A stretch of DNA of 64,000 nucleotides from the NCBI GenBank assembly GCA_020543525.1, contig JAHYIO010000006.1, forward strand, positions 930,001 through 994,000, in the 5' to 3' direction. Source of the DNA: Coriolopsis trogii. Lineage: Eukaryota; Basidiomycota; Agaricomycetes; Polyporales; Polyporaceae. Position 1 is the stretch's first letter, and each line of letters starts with the position of its first letter. The notes beneath the pieces are model-generated. The model was not told where the DNA came from, made no database searches, and was given only the letters and a program-made list of their open reading frames with translations. Made by a program: the position numbers and the translations under genes. Shown here piece by piece: positions 10,701 to 23,604 of this stretch.

Positions 10701-13700
10701 CCGGCGGCATCTGCATTATGAACGGGTCAAAGGGGGGCGGGGACCGGTCACCACGGGGTACGCAGGGCGGGGGCGAACGGCGCAAGGGTGGGGATCATGG
10801 CGCCCAGGGTCGCCCAACATGCCGCCGCGTCCCGCAACGTCGCACGTCGTTCCCGCTGCCTCGAGGCGGGACGCCCGACGTTGATGGTACCGCTCGCGGA
10901 AGGCTTCGCTCGGCGTTGGACGTACGGCTGGCGTCCGCCGTGGCCAGGTGTTCGCATCATCGCCGGGGTTCGCAGCCCGGGGGACGCCCCGCCGTGAGAG
11001 TTGCAAATTGAGCTTGCGCGCTCGGGGTGGACGTGGCACGCACCGAGGAGTGTCGCGATGACGCTCACGATCAGGGTCTTCCAGTCGGGGCCCTCTCTCT
11101 CTTCAGGTGGAGGAACGATGGAGTGTAGAGCGGCGCCGCGCGCTGTCGATGTATCCCTGTTCCTCCGCTCTTCGAGACGTTCTGACGTTCTGAATGAATA
11201 TCAGCCTCGTGTCCGTCTGTACTCTGCACGCGCGGGTCAATGCGCCCTCTGGATACAGAAGCCTGCTTTCTTCCGGCATGCAATATCGAACCGCGCACAT
11301 TTGCATCTCAACATCATTCGCGAAGGACCACTCGCGCGTATCATGGTCGCACTCCAACCCGAAGCGCCCCCAGATGCACATTGCCACGTAGATAGCCCAG
11401 AATCGCCGAGGAGGAAGCTGGGAGGGGCTGGAGAGCGGAAGGTCTGGAATGTGAACAGCGTCAAACGCGCTCCAGCATTTCTTCCAAAAAATGTGCGCGC
11501 TGCGGGCGTACCTTGCTCTGTGTGAGTGGAGAAGGCATGGGTTGGATTGACGACGTCTGTTGATGGAACGCCTGTCGTCCGTAACACCATGCGTGGGATA
11601 GCCCTTTACTGATTACGGTGTGCTGGGCGGGCGCGACGCTGGGACTTCGCAACAGGCATTTGTGTGGTCAGTACTCGGATTGTGCCTTGACGAAGTGCGG
11701 AGGTCGATGGATGAGATGGAGACGATGTGACGAGTTGTATCTCATCCTGGAAGAGGCTAGTATTTTTCTTATTGCTCGGTTGGATGTCATCAGAGCAGTG
11801 GAGACTGGCCCGCTCGCCTCGTCGTGTCGCTTCGGAAAGAGGAAAGAGGTCGTGCCTGTGGATGATTGCAAGGACGCTAGCTCGGAAGCATGTCTGCAAG
11901 AATGGCCTCACTTACCGTGAACGCACCGCATCGACCATAATTCCAGACGAAGCGACGTCGCGCATGCGTCGGCGGTGGAGACGGTCTATATCCTGACCTG
12001 GCGTATCATTTCGGCGGTACAACGGGTATCATCCAAGCTCGCGTTGATGTCCATCGAGCACGCCTTGGTCTCCAATGGACTCCAAGCTAGACAGCGCGTG
12101 GAGGGGACGATCGCCAGTGACGGCAGCACGTGATGGGGGTCGTCTGGTATGACCTGTGCTTACGGTACCACTCGCGCCCACAAGCTGCCGCTGTTGCTTG
12201 GATCGGTACACACGTCGCATATCGGTATGTAGTCAGTGACTGGCTGGTGCAGATTGTTGTTGCAATTGGTGAGGTGGCCAGCGGCGTGTACCCCGAGCGG
12301 GCTTGCCCCGCCCGCGGCATGAAAACTGGAGGGGCGGGGCTGCCTTTTCGGGTGGAGCGTCTGAGAGGCGCCACCCACGTGTGCTTTCAGCGGATGTTTG
12401 TACGGCAGCTGGTGGTGGGAGGATGCCCTGTTGGTGCCGGAGAGAGTGCTGCGTCGCATGGTGCGCTCCCCGAAATCGGGGGCCGAGGCCTTCAATTCCG
12501 CTGGCGAAGCTGTCGTTTGTCAGGTCCTCCAGGGCCGAGGAGACGACCCGTTTGATATCTGGGGTCTCCTTCCTCAGTCGTCGCCAGGTCCCCCGCCCGT
12601 GTCCCCCAGCGAAATTTTTGGCAGCTTCGAACTTCTTGACCGCGCTCTGCGCATGGCGCACGGGGCTGCTGTAAGCGGTGACGACGAACGTACTCACGAT
12701 AATACAGGATGGGCATAGAACGGCGGATCAGACGCATATTCTGACATTCGTGTCGCCGCGCTGGGAAGAGATGGTGTTGGAAGAAGCCGTGTTTGGGCGC
12801 TGGAGGCGGGTGCAAACCGAGGTCTGGTCATCGAGGAGCATTGGATAGGGGACTCTCCCCGAGGGTGGTGATTCGTAGGAGCGCACTCAAGCTCAGTCCA
12901 GTCCACGCACAAGACTCGCAGAGCGGCAGACGTCGCTGTGTGCAAGAGCATGAATACGCATTTGATATCACGTCTGATCGGAGTGAGCAGATAAGTCACT
13001 TATCGCAGATTATGGATAGCTTATCGGAGGCGAATCGCGATCGACTGCGTCATCGATCGTCCTTGACTTCAACTCACCCAAGAAAGAAGGGTTTGTATTC
13101 TTCAACTCCAGCGAGCCCCGGCGAGTGCTGCCGATCTTAGCAGGCCATCAACGCGCGCAACGCGAGATGGCCGAACGACTCCTTCCTATCGATAGCCTCA
13201 GAATCGTTGGCCAAAAATTTCGAGCTTCGGGCCTAGCTACTAGCGGCGGGCAGCAGTTCATTAGCGAGAGATGTTCTAGTGGTCCGAGAATGGCAAGAGA
13301 GTAGACGCACGGCCAACTCTGGACAACGGAGAGGAGCGGGGCCTGGAGGCAGAAGCCAGCGATTAATGGGTGCGTTGGACATGGAGGACACGATGCACGA
13401 AGTCTCCCGAAAACAGTTCGGTCTGCTGACGTTTTCTCAGGAATGTCTTCACATGGCAATGGGACACCTCCATTGACATTGCCCGCTCTGTCTGCGTGGG
13501 CCGAACACCACTGTGGCCCCCGCGGAGGGCGTCTCGTCTGCACCCGCAGCGGTTACGAAGGAACGGGGACGGGGGAAGCACAGAACCTCGCATGCGGGGT
13601 AGGCCATGCCTGTGTGGACCTGGCGCCGTGCGCACGACCCCGGACTGCGTAGGACGGGAGAGGGTGCTGGGGCCAAATCGGCCTATTCGAGGAAGACGAA

Positions 13701-13854
13701 GAGGAGCCGGGAGGCAGGCAGTTTGCGATCAATGACCCTCTGCGCGTCCGAGTTCTGAAGACAGAAGAGGCTGAGAGCGCCCGCGATGGTCCACTATGCC
13801 GAAGGAACTACCAAGGAAGCCTCTGTGCTCTCTGCCGTGGACGTCCCCGCCGTC

Positions 13855-13886
13855 ATATAACTACTCTCTCTCCTCTCTCTCCCCGT
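13855..13886 (+). promoter_or_regulatory. TATA-like element and CT tract upstream of membrane protein copy 2
   Basis: ATATAA at 13855-13860 is followed directly by a run of CT dinucleotides to about 13886, some 150-180 nt before the ATG at 14035. This is a typical fungal core promoter layout. Confidence 0.5.
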
Positions 13887-14034
13887 CGACTCTCATCCCC
13901 GCTCGAACGCGTGTTCACTGCCGCCACCTGTTTTCCCCTCACGCCAAACTCTCCACCAACAATCGTGTGAGTCTATTCATCCTTGTTCTCATACGATCCT
14001 CGATCTTACTCCAGCCTCTCGCGCCGCAGTTATC

Positions 14035-15726
14035 ATGGTCAACTGGCAGTCCCCGACGGAGATCGCCAAGGATGGAGGTATGTTTCCCATCGAACTCTTC
14101 TGCCACATAGCGTCTAACGTGTTCCCGAAGCCGCTTTTGACAAGTTTATGCACTCTCTCCTCGGCCTGTACATGTGAGTCTCGCAGGCGACCGCGTGGAT
14201 ACCAGATTGCTTACTCGTACCCATAGGTGGGAGTTTGTGACTTCATTCCCTTTCGACTGGCAGTATATCAGCGGCAAGAAAAAGTTCAAGTGGCCCATGG
14301 TAAGTTGTCCTGCAATGCTGCGTCTCATAGTGCCAATACTGATGGACGCGTAGATTTTCTACTTCGCTGGTCGCTATTTCCTCCTGTTTGCATTGATTGG
14401 CATGTGAGTCCCCAATCCCTGACTGTATGTAACATTGTATTGACTATATGCGCATCTGACAGAGCTATCGCATTGAATGTGACCGAGTCCGTGACTATTC
14501 TTACTCAACATTCAACTTGCTCACGATGCCTCCCAGGCCCGTCAATTGTCAAGCGTTATACACATACAACCAGATCTTTGGTAATGCGTCAATCGGTCTC
14601 GCTAGCGTAAACCTTTCGTTGCGGACGTGAGTCCTATGCTTGATGCGCCAGGTATGATGTGCTCATAACATCTCCAGTATGGCGGTGTGGTCGCAGAAAT
14701 GGTATATTGTCTTTCCGCTTGTTGTCGTCATTCTCGGTCACTGGTCGCTCCTTCTTCACGGTGTGTGTTATTGACTCATCCGACGTAAACGTGCTTACCG
14801 TTATACAGGCATCTTGCTCACCGCGGCGTGGATTCCTGGCCAAGGATGTGCTATCACCAGCACCAATAACACCCTCCTCGCTGTGACGTTCATATATTCC
14901 ATGTGCTTTGATTTCCTGGTCCTGGTCCTTGCCGCAATGAAGCTTGGCGTGACTTCAACCGCTCGCAAGGATAGGTCGAGGATTGTGAAGCTCATCTTCG
15001 AGGACGGCTTGATCTTCTTCATCGTCGCGTAGGTGTATGTGATATCTTCTTCATTTGTTATGCTTACTAGTTTGTACTTTCCAGATTTGTTGCAAACCTC
15101 ATCGCTACGGTATGTCCTTCGGGCATGAATTCGAAGCCTCACTGACTGATTATCTGTGGTACAGACGTTCATGATTCTCAACTTGAACGCCGTAATGTCA
15201 ATCATAGCGAACGTTCCCGCAGCTATCGCATCCACAGTGCGTGTTATTCTTACTATGCAGCTTCAATATCAGTCCTCACACGCATCCTAGATTGTTGCAT
15301 GCCGCGTCGTTCGACGTCTCACTAACTATACCTCTGAAGGTGCTCAAGTATTTGGGTGTGTAATGTCCGTTGGTTAAGTTGATTTGAGCTTATCCGGTTT
15401 TTGTAGGACTACGCACGCGTCGACGCTGGCATTTGGTCGGTCTACGCGCTTCACGAGCCGTGGGGCTGTGGTTACTATGGACGAGAAGCTAGAAGGTTTG
15501 CATATCAAGGTGTGCATAGGAATGTTCTAATACCTCATGATGTGGTTTGCTCATGTTTTGTGCCTTTTAGATGGATACATTCCAGGCTGCTCCCGGCGAA
15601 GTTTCTCCATCTGACACGCCCGTTGTGCATTATGATGCAGCGGGGCGCATTACCAAGGCCGGCGATAGCGAGTCTACCTTTGATGTGGAGGCCTCGCCCG
15701 TCCAAGAGCACAAGCGTGCGTTGTAG
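14035..15726 (+). CDS. Polytopic membrane protein, uncharacterised basidiomycete family (copy 2)
   Basis: About ten short exons. The start MVNWQSPTEIAKDG is followed by AAFDKFMHSLLGLYM, WEFVTSFPFDWQYISGKKKF, IFYFAGRYFLLFALIG, NCQALYTYNQIFGNASIG, WYIVFPLVVVILGHWSLLLH, a helix around MCFDFLVLVLAAMKL, LIFEDGLIFFIVA, an Asn/Ala-rich helix and IVACRVVRRLTNY. A soluble tail of about 80 residues ends PVQEHKRAL. Donors such as GTATGT and GTGAGT and consistent phases support the joins. The N-terminus, helices and the VACR(A/V)VRRLTN motif match copy 1 at 1755-3408, so the two are paralogues in inverted orientation. There are no known catalytic motifs. Membrane topology is inferred from hydrophobicity only. 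Confidence 0.85.
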
Positions 15727-17573
15727 GCTGGTGTTCATCCGGAGCGTGTCCCTGTTTTCTTGCTTTGATGTTGCTGTGATCGCTCAGCTGTCGCGTATAC
15801 CTGGCTACTCGTCCTCCACTACTTTCTGTCCGTCTTGCTCATCGTCTTGCACGTCCATGGTCGCGCGCTACGTTTGGGACTGTATGGTGGCAGTTGATCA
15901 TAGGTTTCAAGCCTATGGCCTTCTATGCATCTTTCCTGCTCTTGCAGTGGGATTGGGGCGCTCGCGGTTGTTTCAGATTCTTTGCGTTGTCTCCATCGAT
16001 ATCTCCGTTGAGGTGCTACTTGCTGAACTTTGTGTTCCTGGCAAGCTGGTTACCAGACGTAGTCTGCCATCCACGACCATGGTATGCTTGCTTGCATCTG
16101 TTAGGTCAGACTGTCGTTGTCTCCTTGCCGCTCTTTTTCACTCTGTTAGACTAGTCATACGCATGTTTTGGTGGAGGTTATGTACAACAAAGTAAAAGGT
16201 GACTTTAGTAGTAATGCTCGTTGTGTAATGTAATATAGTGCTGTTTGATCCCAATGATATGTACGTATGTCTTGAACTGTTCGCCTCATCTGGCACGAGT
16301 AAGACTGCGCTGTGATGTTGGTTCTAGTTATAGTTTGTGTTCAACTGTCTGTGATAAGAAAGAAGCTATGCAGGGAGTACAAGATAGGGGAAAGGGTTGT
16401 GCTAACATCAACAGCCTGAGAATGGTGTCCGACGTTTAAATATCCTTTGTGATTACCTAATGGACATTGAACCCTTCTTCGGTCAGAGCGGAGAGGGTAG
16501 AGCGCACTTGTGCCTCCAGCTTCGAGTCACGAGCGTCTGGCCTAAGATGCCATGCGGTGTTTCGGGCGGAGGGAAGACGAGAGGGAGAGAAGATTGAGAG
16601 AGGCAAGGCACGGAAGGTGGAAGATGTTGGCACACGTACAGACACACGCGCTCGAGGGGTGCAGAAGCGGTCGTGGGGGGTCCCCATTCTAAAGCTTGAA
16701 GCTCTCGAGACGACTGTCGTTCAGTGCTTGGTTCTCCGTTCGCCCTGGTGATCGTCCCTGACCCGTTTTGCAATGCGCAGCCTCTGTGTGTACGTACGTA
16801 GCTATGGATGCAACATCGACTGGAGGTGGAGTCTCGAGGGAACGGGAAGCGGACTTGAGGGGAGGGTGCAGGATCGCAAGATGGAGAGCGTTTGTACCCG
16901 GAGAGGGCGCTGCAATGGGCGCGCCACCTCGTTGTGGTGCGAGTGTGGATGTTTGCTGTGAGTGTTTGGGCCTGTGCGTAGCCCATGGCTGTCGGCGTCG
17001 GACTCGGGAGAAGCGGGGACGGGGAGTACAGCGAGGGAGAAGGGCGACTCGACACGACCTGAGACGTGCGGACAGGACCGGACGGTGCATGGAGTGCGTC
17101 AAGCGACGACTGGGAATGCCTGATCCCGCGCGCCCACTCGAAAGGGAGAGACGACGTCTGAGGCCTCTACACCGGATGCGCGAGATACAATATTGGCACG
17201 GAGGTCGCACCTGTCGGTGCCTGACGGAGGGGAAGAGTCGGACAGTGCGCCGCCGGTTCTCTGTACGGACTTGCTCCTGACATTCACCGTCTTCAGACCT
17301 GTGTTGGCGTTGGCGATAAGCCGTATGTAGGAACCGTGCCGACATGAGCGGGCGACGCCTTGTGAATGTCAGAAACGGGCAGTCCTGATGCGGCTTTGGG
17401 TGTTTTGTGCCGTTAGAGTTGGATGTCCGCCGAACTTCTGAGCGCCATCGTGCTCATGGTACAAACGGTACCCTCAAAGAACGAACGCGAGCGCGAAAGA
17501 AGTCATTCTATACGATCAGCGCGAGCATATCCGCTACAGCAAAGCAACCCCAGAACCCGAGAGGATATCACCG
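15727..17573. other. Intergenic region, no supported gene
   Basis: 15727-16440 is T-rich and reads like the 3' UTR and flank of the preceding gene. 16450-17340 carries overlapping long ORFs on both strands with Arg/Ser/Pro-rich, domain-free translations, most likely chance open frames in GC-rich DNA. Confidence 0.4.
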
Positions 17574-19672
17574 TCAGTCCACGCGACGAGGCGTGTTCGG
17601 CACCAGTGCCCACAGGAAAACCATGAAGCCCATCATGGACACCAACCTAGAGAAGAAGAGCATCGATCGTCAGCTCAGAAATCCCTAGCTCGGTGCGGGA
17701 AACTGCGGATTTGGAAGGCGGAAGGAGACTCACAGAGGTTGCAAACTCCTGATGCCCGTCTTGGACGCGAGCGCACCGGTGAGGAAGGGCAGGAAGGCAG
17801 AGCCCGTCTGACCGAAGCCCGCGATCCATCCGATGGAACCCGTGAGGAGCCATGAGGGGAGGACACGCGCGGCGTGGTTCATGACGATAGGGTAGATCGG
17901 ACCCAGGAGGACACCGACGAAGGAGACGGCGACGGCACCCCCGATGAGCGAGGGCACGAGCCAGATGATGAGCTCGAGTCTGTGTGCATATGCAGAAGCT
18001 CTGATATCAGGGAAAGACGAAGGACGTGTCCGGAGGCGAAATACTTACCCGATGGCGAGAGCACCGTACAAGAATATCGCTCGTCTCTCGCCAACCTGGT
18101 CCGCGAGAATGTCAGTAGCCGCATGAGGAGATTGCGGAGAATACTGCGCACTTTCTGGTTCACCCACAGCAGGCCGACACGGCCAAGAGTCAGTCCTACG
18201 GATACCAGATCAAGCCATATGCTAGAAGGTCCGGCAATGAGACGAAACTTACCACCGAAGAAACCGGAAGAGATATATCCAGAAGATGGTCCACCACCGC
18301 GAAGATCCCTGACGTAGGTGACGATCCATCCTGCGAAGACCGGTCAATGGTTGCAGTCATGACGTGGGCTGTCCGCAATATACCTCCGATAGTGACCTCA
18401 ACGCCGACATAGATGAGGATGAAGATTGCCATGAGATGCAGTGTGCGCAAGCGGAACATTTGCTTGTACTTGCTACTGCCGTTATTGGCCTCGTTCTCTT
18501 CGTGATTGGGAGTCTGTCCAATCTCTGCGAGAGAGGCTGTGAGAGCGTAACGCATACGCCGCATGGGTCATTATATGCGTTGAATACGACGCCTCAGAAA
18601 CTCACTATCTTGGTCCTTGAAGCGGAAGACGGCTATGAGCGCAATCGTGTTTGAGATCGCGATACCAAGGGAGACAAGATAGTGGAAAGACCAGCGGCTC
18701 ATCACCGAGAATTGCGTGGCGACAAGGGGAGAGGCAAAGGCGCCGACACCTTCAATCATCAGTCTCTACGACTGTTCGTACAGTCATGGGATGGAGACTC
18801 CTACCATAGACGGCGTGGAGGACGCCCATCTTCGTGGACGCGTTCTCTTTCAGCGATGCTACGAAGCCATTCGCACCTGCATCCTGCACGGGTGATCAGG
18901 AGATGAGTGAAGAGAAGGACATATCCCACAAGTTAGTCAGACCTGGAGTGCTATGCCGAAGCCATTAATCGCGTAGCCGATAACGAAGACAGGGAAAGGA
19001 GGCGCAGGGGCCTCGAATGCATAGCCTACCACTTGAGCCAGAGATCCTGTAGGAGAGTGCGTCTGGCCACCTGCAAGTACCAGTGAACATCGAGAAACTT
19101 ACCGATAACCATGACCTTCCCAATACGGTTAGCGAAGCATTTATATAGGGTGATACACTAGAATCCACGTACTATACCAAAGCCCAACCTATCGGTAAGC
19201 CATACGTTCGCAGCTGCGCCCGTCACAAACCCCTATAAGGTGCGGCGGAAATTCAAGAGCATATCGAGTGTTTGATATAATGGGAAACGAACGATGCAAT
19301 TGGAAACGAAGATGAGCGACACTACGGCGAAATTGACCTTGCAAAGCCCCAGAGTCAGCGGGATGACCATCGACAGAGGGCCAAGAGACACACATGATAG
19401 ACAGCCTGTATGCGGGGTAGCAGAGGTCCGGTAGTACCATCGTTCCATCCGGCAAGGAACAGGGTCCAACAGCAGACGGCAAACTGCAGCCTGGCCTTGC
19501 GACGCATGGCCGGAGTCACTGCGGATGCAGCTGTTGATGGCACATCTTGGTTGGGTTCGACGGAACCTATTTCTACCATCTCAATGCTCTTGCGGATTGT
19601 CTTGGGTCCATCGTGAACTGAGCCAGACGGGGTCGCAGGTTCGTCAGGGGGATGAGACGAACGAGCAGACAT
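17574..19672 (-). CDS. MFS transporter, BSC6/FHS-like
   Basis: Major facilitator superfamily permease, expected in the plasma or vacuolar membrane. The soluble N-terminus is followed by TM1 with FLAGWNDGTTGPLLPRIQ, then a segment around 19200-19330 with GFVTGAAANVWLTDRLGFG. Later come FPVFVIGYAINGFGIALQDA, YGVGAFASPLVATQF, the cytoplasmic loop with NHEENEANNG, GFFGGLTLGRVGLLWVNQKV and GFGQTGSAFLPFLTGALA. The end is LVPNTPRRVD. The GWxDGxxGPLLP and YGxGAxxSPLxAT patterns are those of the fungal bypass-of-stop-codon-6 group in the fucose permease-like branch. About nine exons. An in-frame ATG seven codons upstream (19693) is an alternative start. The substrate is unknown. Confidence 0.9.
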
Positions 19673-20113
19673 TGTAGACAATTCCACTTCCATTCTGTCG
19701 ACGGATATAAGCGGATGAATAGGAACATGATTGAGAGGGCACGTACTTTGTGGACATGGCTGTCCTCAAAGACCTTGGGTTCCACGCCGTCTCTTATATG
19801 CCCACAGACTTCCCGCGTGATATCACGGGGACGAAGACGCATTTACCAATAGGCTGATGTCTTCCGTACTTGCAGCAAGCGATATATTGTGGCCAAACGT
19901 TAACACAGTATGTTACTTCCGAAACCCCCTTTGAGGCCGTATGTATTGGACGGGAAGCGGCAGGAGAGCGTGGAGTGTCCAGAGTCAGACTGTGGACGAC
20001 GTGGTTGATGGTGATGCAGTTCACCAGAGACGCCCACAACGTGTCGCGTGTGTCGAAGCCTCTTCCACGACCATCATCACATCCTCCAGCTTCCACTCAG
20101 TCCACGCGCCGAC
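19673..20113. promoter_or_regulatory. Divergent promoter region between MFS transporter and SEC24
   Basis: No gene seen. About 440 nt shared by two outward-facing genes. No strong TATA box was noticed. Confidence 0.4.
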
Positions 20114-23100
20114 ATGGCATCCCCTGCACAACAATTGCCTCCCGGATGGGCAGCCGAATGGTCAGTGACTGTATGCGCCGTGCTTGCTTCGGGACTGATG
20201 GTTGCTCAGGGATCCAAACGCCCAACGCTACCTCTTCATCGGTGAGTGCGTCACTACTTAGTTTGCGCCGCATACCCAACGAGACGGCTTTTCTCAGAGA
20301 CCGCTACGGGGAGGACACAGTGGGAGCTCCCGTATCCAGACCCGGAAGGCATGAATGCTGCCATGAACCCTGCCCCGACTTCCTCTCCGCCTCCCCAAGC
20401 CCACCACACAAAACGTCGGCAGTACGCTGCGGGTCAGACTCAAGCATACTACGGGGGAGACACCATTGCTCCACCTGCTTCAGGTCCAGCTTATGGCGCG
20501 ATACCGGGTCAACCCGCTCAACCACCCCAGCTTTTTACGCCGGGTCTCGCAGCGGAGGGTCAGTTCGCTCAGCAACAGTTGGGAGCTCAGCCAGGACAAC
20601 CCCCCTACTACGGTGGAGCGCAACCTGAGCCGGACTACATCAACCAGCCAGGGTTTGGGCAGGGACCGGTGTATCAGCCCCCTGGTGTAGGTGCGCTTGC
20701 AGACCAGTTCGGGCAGATGAACATGGGCCAGAAGGGTCTTCGTCTCTTCACAACCAACCTCCTTACCGCACCTCCCGAGCCATTGGAACTGCACCGTCCT
20801 CCCCCTGACATTGTCCTCCCTCCCAACTCGTGCTTGTCCAATTCCCACCTCGCAAATGCCGATCCGTCTTACCAACGCTGTACCCTTAACGCAATCCCCA
20901 CCTCGAACTCCCTTCTCAACAAGTCGAAGATCCCCCTTGGTCTCGTCATCACGCCCTACCGCTCGCTCAAGGAAGGAGATGACCCTGTCCCACTCGTGAC
21001 CGACACGGTCATCGCGCGTTGCCGGAGATGTAGGACGTACATCAATCCATACGTTCAGTTCATTGACGGCGGTAACCGGTAAGTCTCACATTCTTCAATG
21101 TAGTGCGTATCTGAGATCGCACAGCTGGCGATGCTGCATGTGCTCCATGTCAAACGAGGTGCCGCAGCTCTTTGATTGGGACCAAGTTCGGAACCAGCCT
21201 GGCGACAGGTGGGCTCGTGCAGAGCTGAACCACGGGGTGGTCGAGTTCGTTGCGCCCACAGAATACATGGTCCGGCCGCCTCAGCCGGCTGTATATGTCT
21301 TCCTTATCGACGTGAGCCATAACGCGATTCAGTCTGGCATGGTCGCGACTGCCACTCGCACAATCTTGGAGAACTTGGACCGTATCCCGAACGAAGATCA
21401 ACGGACGAAAGTCGCCTTCATCGCTTTCGACGTATCGCTGCACTTCTTCTCCCTTCCGGTCAGTTGTGTTGTTGGGCACACGTGAGGATTTGTTCTGACC
21501 GTCATTCCGAAGGCTGGGACTACGGAGTCGAGCATGCTTGTCGTGTCCGATATTGATGACGTCTTCTTGCCAAAGCCGACTGATCTGCTTGTGAACTTGG
21601 CTGAGAGCCGAGCGGCTATCGAGAGCCTCTTGGGCCGTTTGAACGACATGTTCCAGGACAACCATATTGTCGGTAGCGCACTTGGGCCTGGTCTGCAGGC
21701 TGCATTCAAGATGATGGCGCATATCGGTGGCAAGATCATGGTCCTTTCATCCAGTCTCCCGTCCCTCGGGGCCGGCGCGCTGAAGAACAGGGAAGACCCC
21801 AAAATTCTGGGAACGTCGAAGGTATGATCTTGCGGCGTAAGAGGCTATACGGCAATCTGACATTGCTCCGCCTAGGAATCCGGCCTGCTACAACCAGCCT
21901 CGCCATTCTACAAGACGTTTGCTATAGAGTGCTCCCGCGCCCAGGTCTCTGTCGATATGTTCCTGTTCAGCGCGGCCTACCAAGATGTTGCTACTCTGGG
22001 TGCGCATGATGTTCTCCATAGAAGGACATACGAGACTGACACGCCCCGATAACAGCTTGCCTGCCTCATTACACTGCAGGCCAGACGTTCTTCTACCCTG
22101 CCTTCAACGCCTCGCGTACGGAAGACGCTGTTAAGTTCGCACATGAGTTTGGTGAAGTACTCGCGATGCCTATCATGCTGGAGGCTGTCATGCGTGTTCG
22201 GGCGTCGAAGAGTGAGTACCTCTCTATACAGTCTCATTGTTGGCGTACGTTCTTAATCACGCCTTGTAGACCTTCGCATGTCCGCATTCCATGGCAACTT
22301 CTTCGTTCGGTCCACGGATCTCCTGGCTATGCCTTCCGTTCCTCAGGACCTGTCGTACGCAATCGAGATCCAAATTGAGGACACCATCACGTCACCTTTC
22401 GTTGTACTCCAGACTGCCGTGCTTCACACAACCTGCTATGGTCAGTCTGGTGATCCCTGTGTAACAACTAGATATATTGATCCTCGGGTGGTCTGTAGGG
22501 GAACGCCGCATCCGCGTCATCACGACTGCACTGCCCACGACGAGCAACCTCTCCGAGGTCTTCGCATCCGCGGACCAAGTCGCAATCGCAACCCTGCTTG
22601 CGAACAAGGCCGTGGAGCGCTCTATAACGCACAAGCTCGAGGACGCGCGCGACGCGGTGTTCAACAAGATGGTCGAGATCTTGACCGCCTACAAGGCGAG
22701 CATGACTGCCGCTGGCGCTGGTGCGAGCGCGCAGCTCGCGATCTCAGAGAACTTGAAGATGCTGCCCGTTCTCTTGCTTGGCTTGCTAAAGAACGTGAGC
22801 ATCAGCCATGTAAATATCAGACCGCGGATTTCGTCTGACGGTTTGCTTGCAGGTTGGGATCAGGCAGAGCGCACAGATCCCTCCCGATCTCAGGGCGTAC
22901 GCTCAGTGCTTGCTGACGACATTACCCTCTCAACTCCTCGTGCCGTACATTCACCCGACGTTCTACTCTCTCCACAACATGCCACCAGAGGTACGGGTGA
23001 TTTATGTTCTGATCGATGAGCAAGCGAGCTAAAGCTTGAAACCATAGTGCGGTACCGTCGGCGAGCACGGCATCATCATGCCCCAACCCCTCCCACTTAC

Positions 23101-23604
23101 TTCTGAGCGACTCGAGCGTCACGGTCTCTTCCTCATTGAGGATGGACAGACCATCTTCTTGTGGGTCGGTAGGGACGCGGTGCCGCAGCTCGTCATGGAC
23201 GTCTTCAACCTACCGAGTTACGAGGTTCTTCGTGGTGGCAAGGTAAGCCCTGTTCCCGTCTCGCCCTGCCTGAGCGAGTATCGGCTCATAAAATCGGCTC
23301 CAGACGACGCTCCCTGTGCTGGACAACGAGTTCTCGCAAAGGGTCAACGCCGTCATACAAAAGACGCGCGAGATGCGGCGGGGAGTGTACCATCCGCACC
23401 TGTATGTCGTCAAGGAGGACGGCGAGCCTCCACTCCGTCTCTGGGCCCTCAGCTGCCTCATCCAGGACCGTGCGGACGTCTTGCCAAGCTATCAGCAGTT
23501 CATCTCGCAGTTGCGCGACAAGGTACGTTCAACGCCCCTGTTTTCGTTCCATTAACTCGTATTGACTCACCTGGGTCCCACAGGTCAACGGCTCGAACTA
23601 CTAG
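20114..23604 (+). CDS. SEC24: COPII coat protein Sec24 with N-terminal WW domain
   Basis: Cargo-selecting subunit of the Sec23/Sec24 layer of the COPII coat, acting at ER exit sites. After the Pro/Gln/Gly-rich N-terminal region come the zinc finger (CRRC...CCMC, about 21020-21145), the trunk domain ([16 protein letters not shown]), the beta-barrel, the helical region ([17 protein letters not shown]) and the gelsolin-like domain ([10 protein letters not shown], then FNLPSYEVL). The stop is at 23602-23604. The first three exons, joined in phase across introns at about 20160-20209 and 20242-20298, encode [11 protein letters not shown] and [12 protein letters not shown], a complete WW domain with Trp12 and Trp36 and 22 residues between them. 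WW domains bind Pro-rich ligands and are absent from yeast and animal Sec24. Total length is about 970 residues. Confidence 0.95.

Larger units (their letters stand above)
7523..14034. other. Unresolved 6.5-kb region
   Basis: 7523-8000 is P450 3' flank. Beyond that no protein domain can be named. Scattered - strand stretches look partly coding: a possible exon ending in a donor at about 10090 (CAG then GTAAGT), a Ser-rich open frame at 10167-10700, a hydrophobic piece DWKTLIVSVIATLL near 11060, and a candidate intron of about 30 nt near 12690 followed by a frame running down to about 12350. They could be exons of one or two unrecognised genes or remains of degraded genes. No reverse transcriptase, transposase or terminal repeat motif was noticed. 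Confidence 0.35.

Noticed and set aside
10716..11068. Third copy of the membrane-protein family
   Set aside because: The hydrophobic piece near 11060 loosely resembles one helix, but the following PGQGC and MCFD helices are absent.
16483..17345. Two overlapping long - strand ORFs of 190 and 218 codons plus a long + strand ORF
   Set aside because: Open in several frames at once, Arg/Ser/Pro-rich, without domain or splice context; typical chance ORFs in GC-rich DNA.
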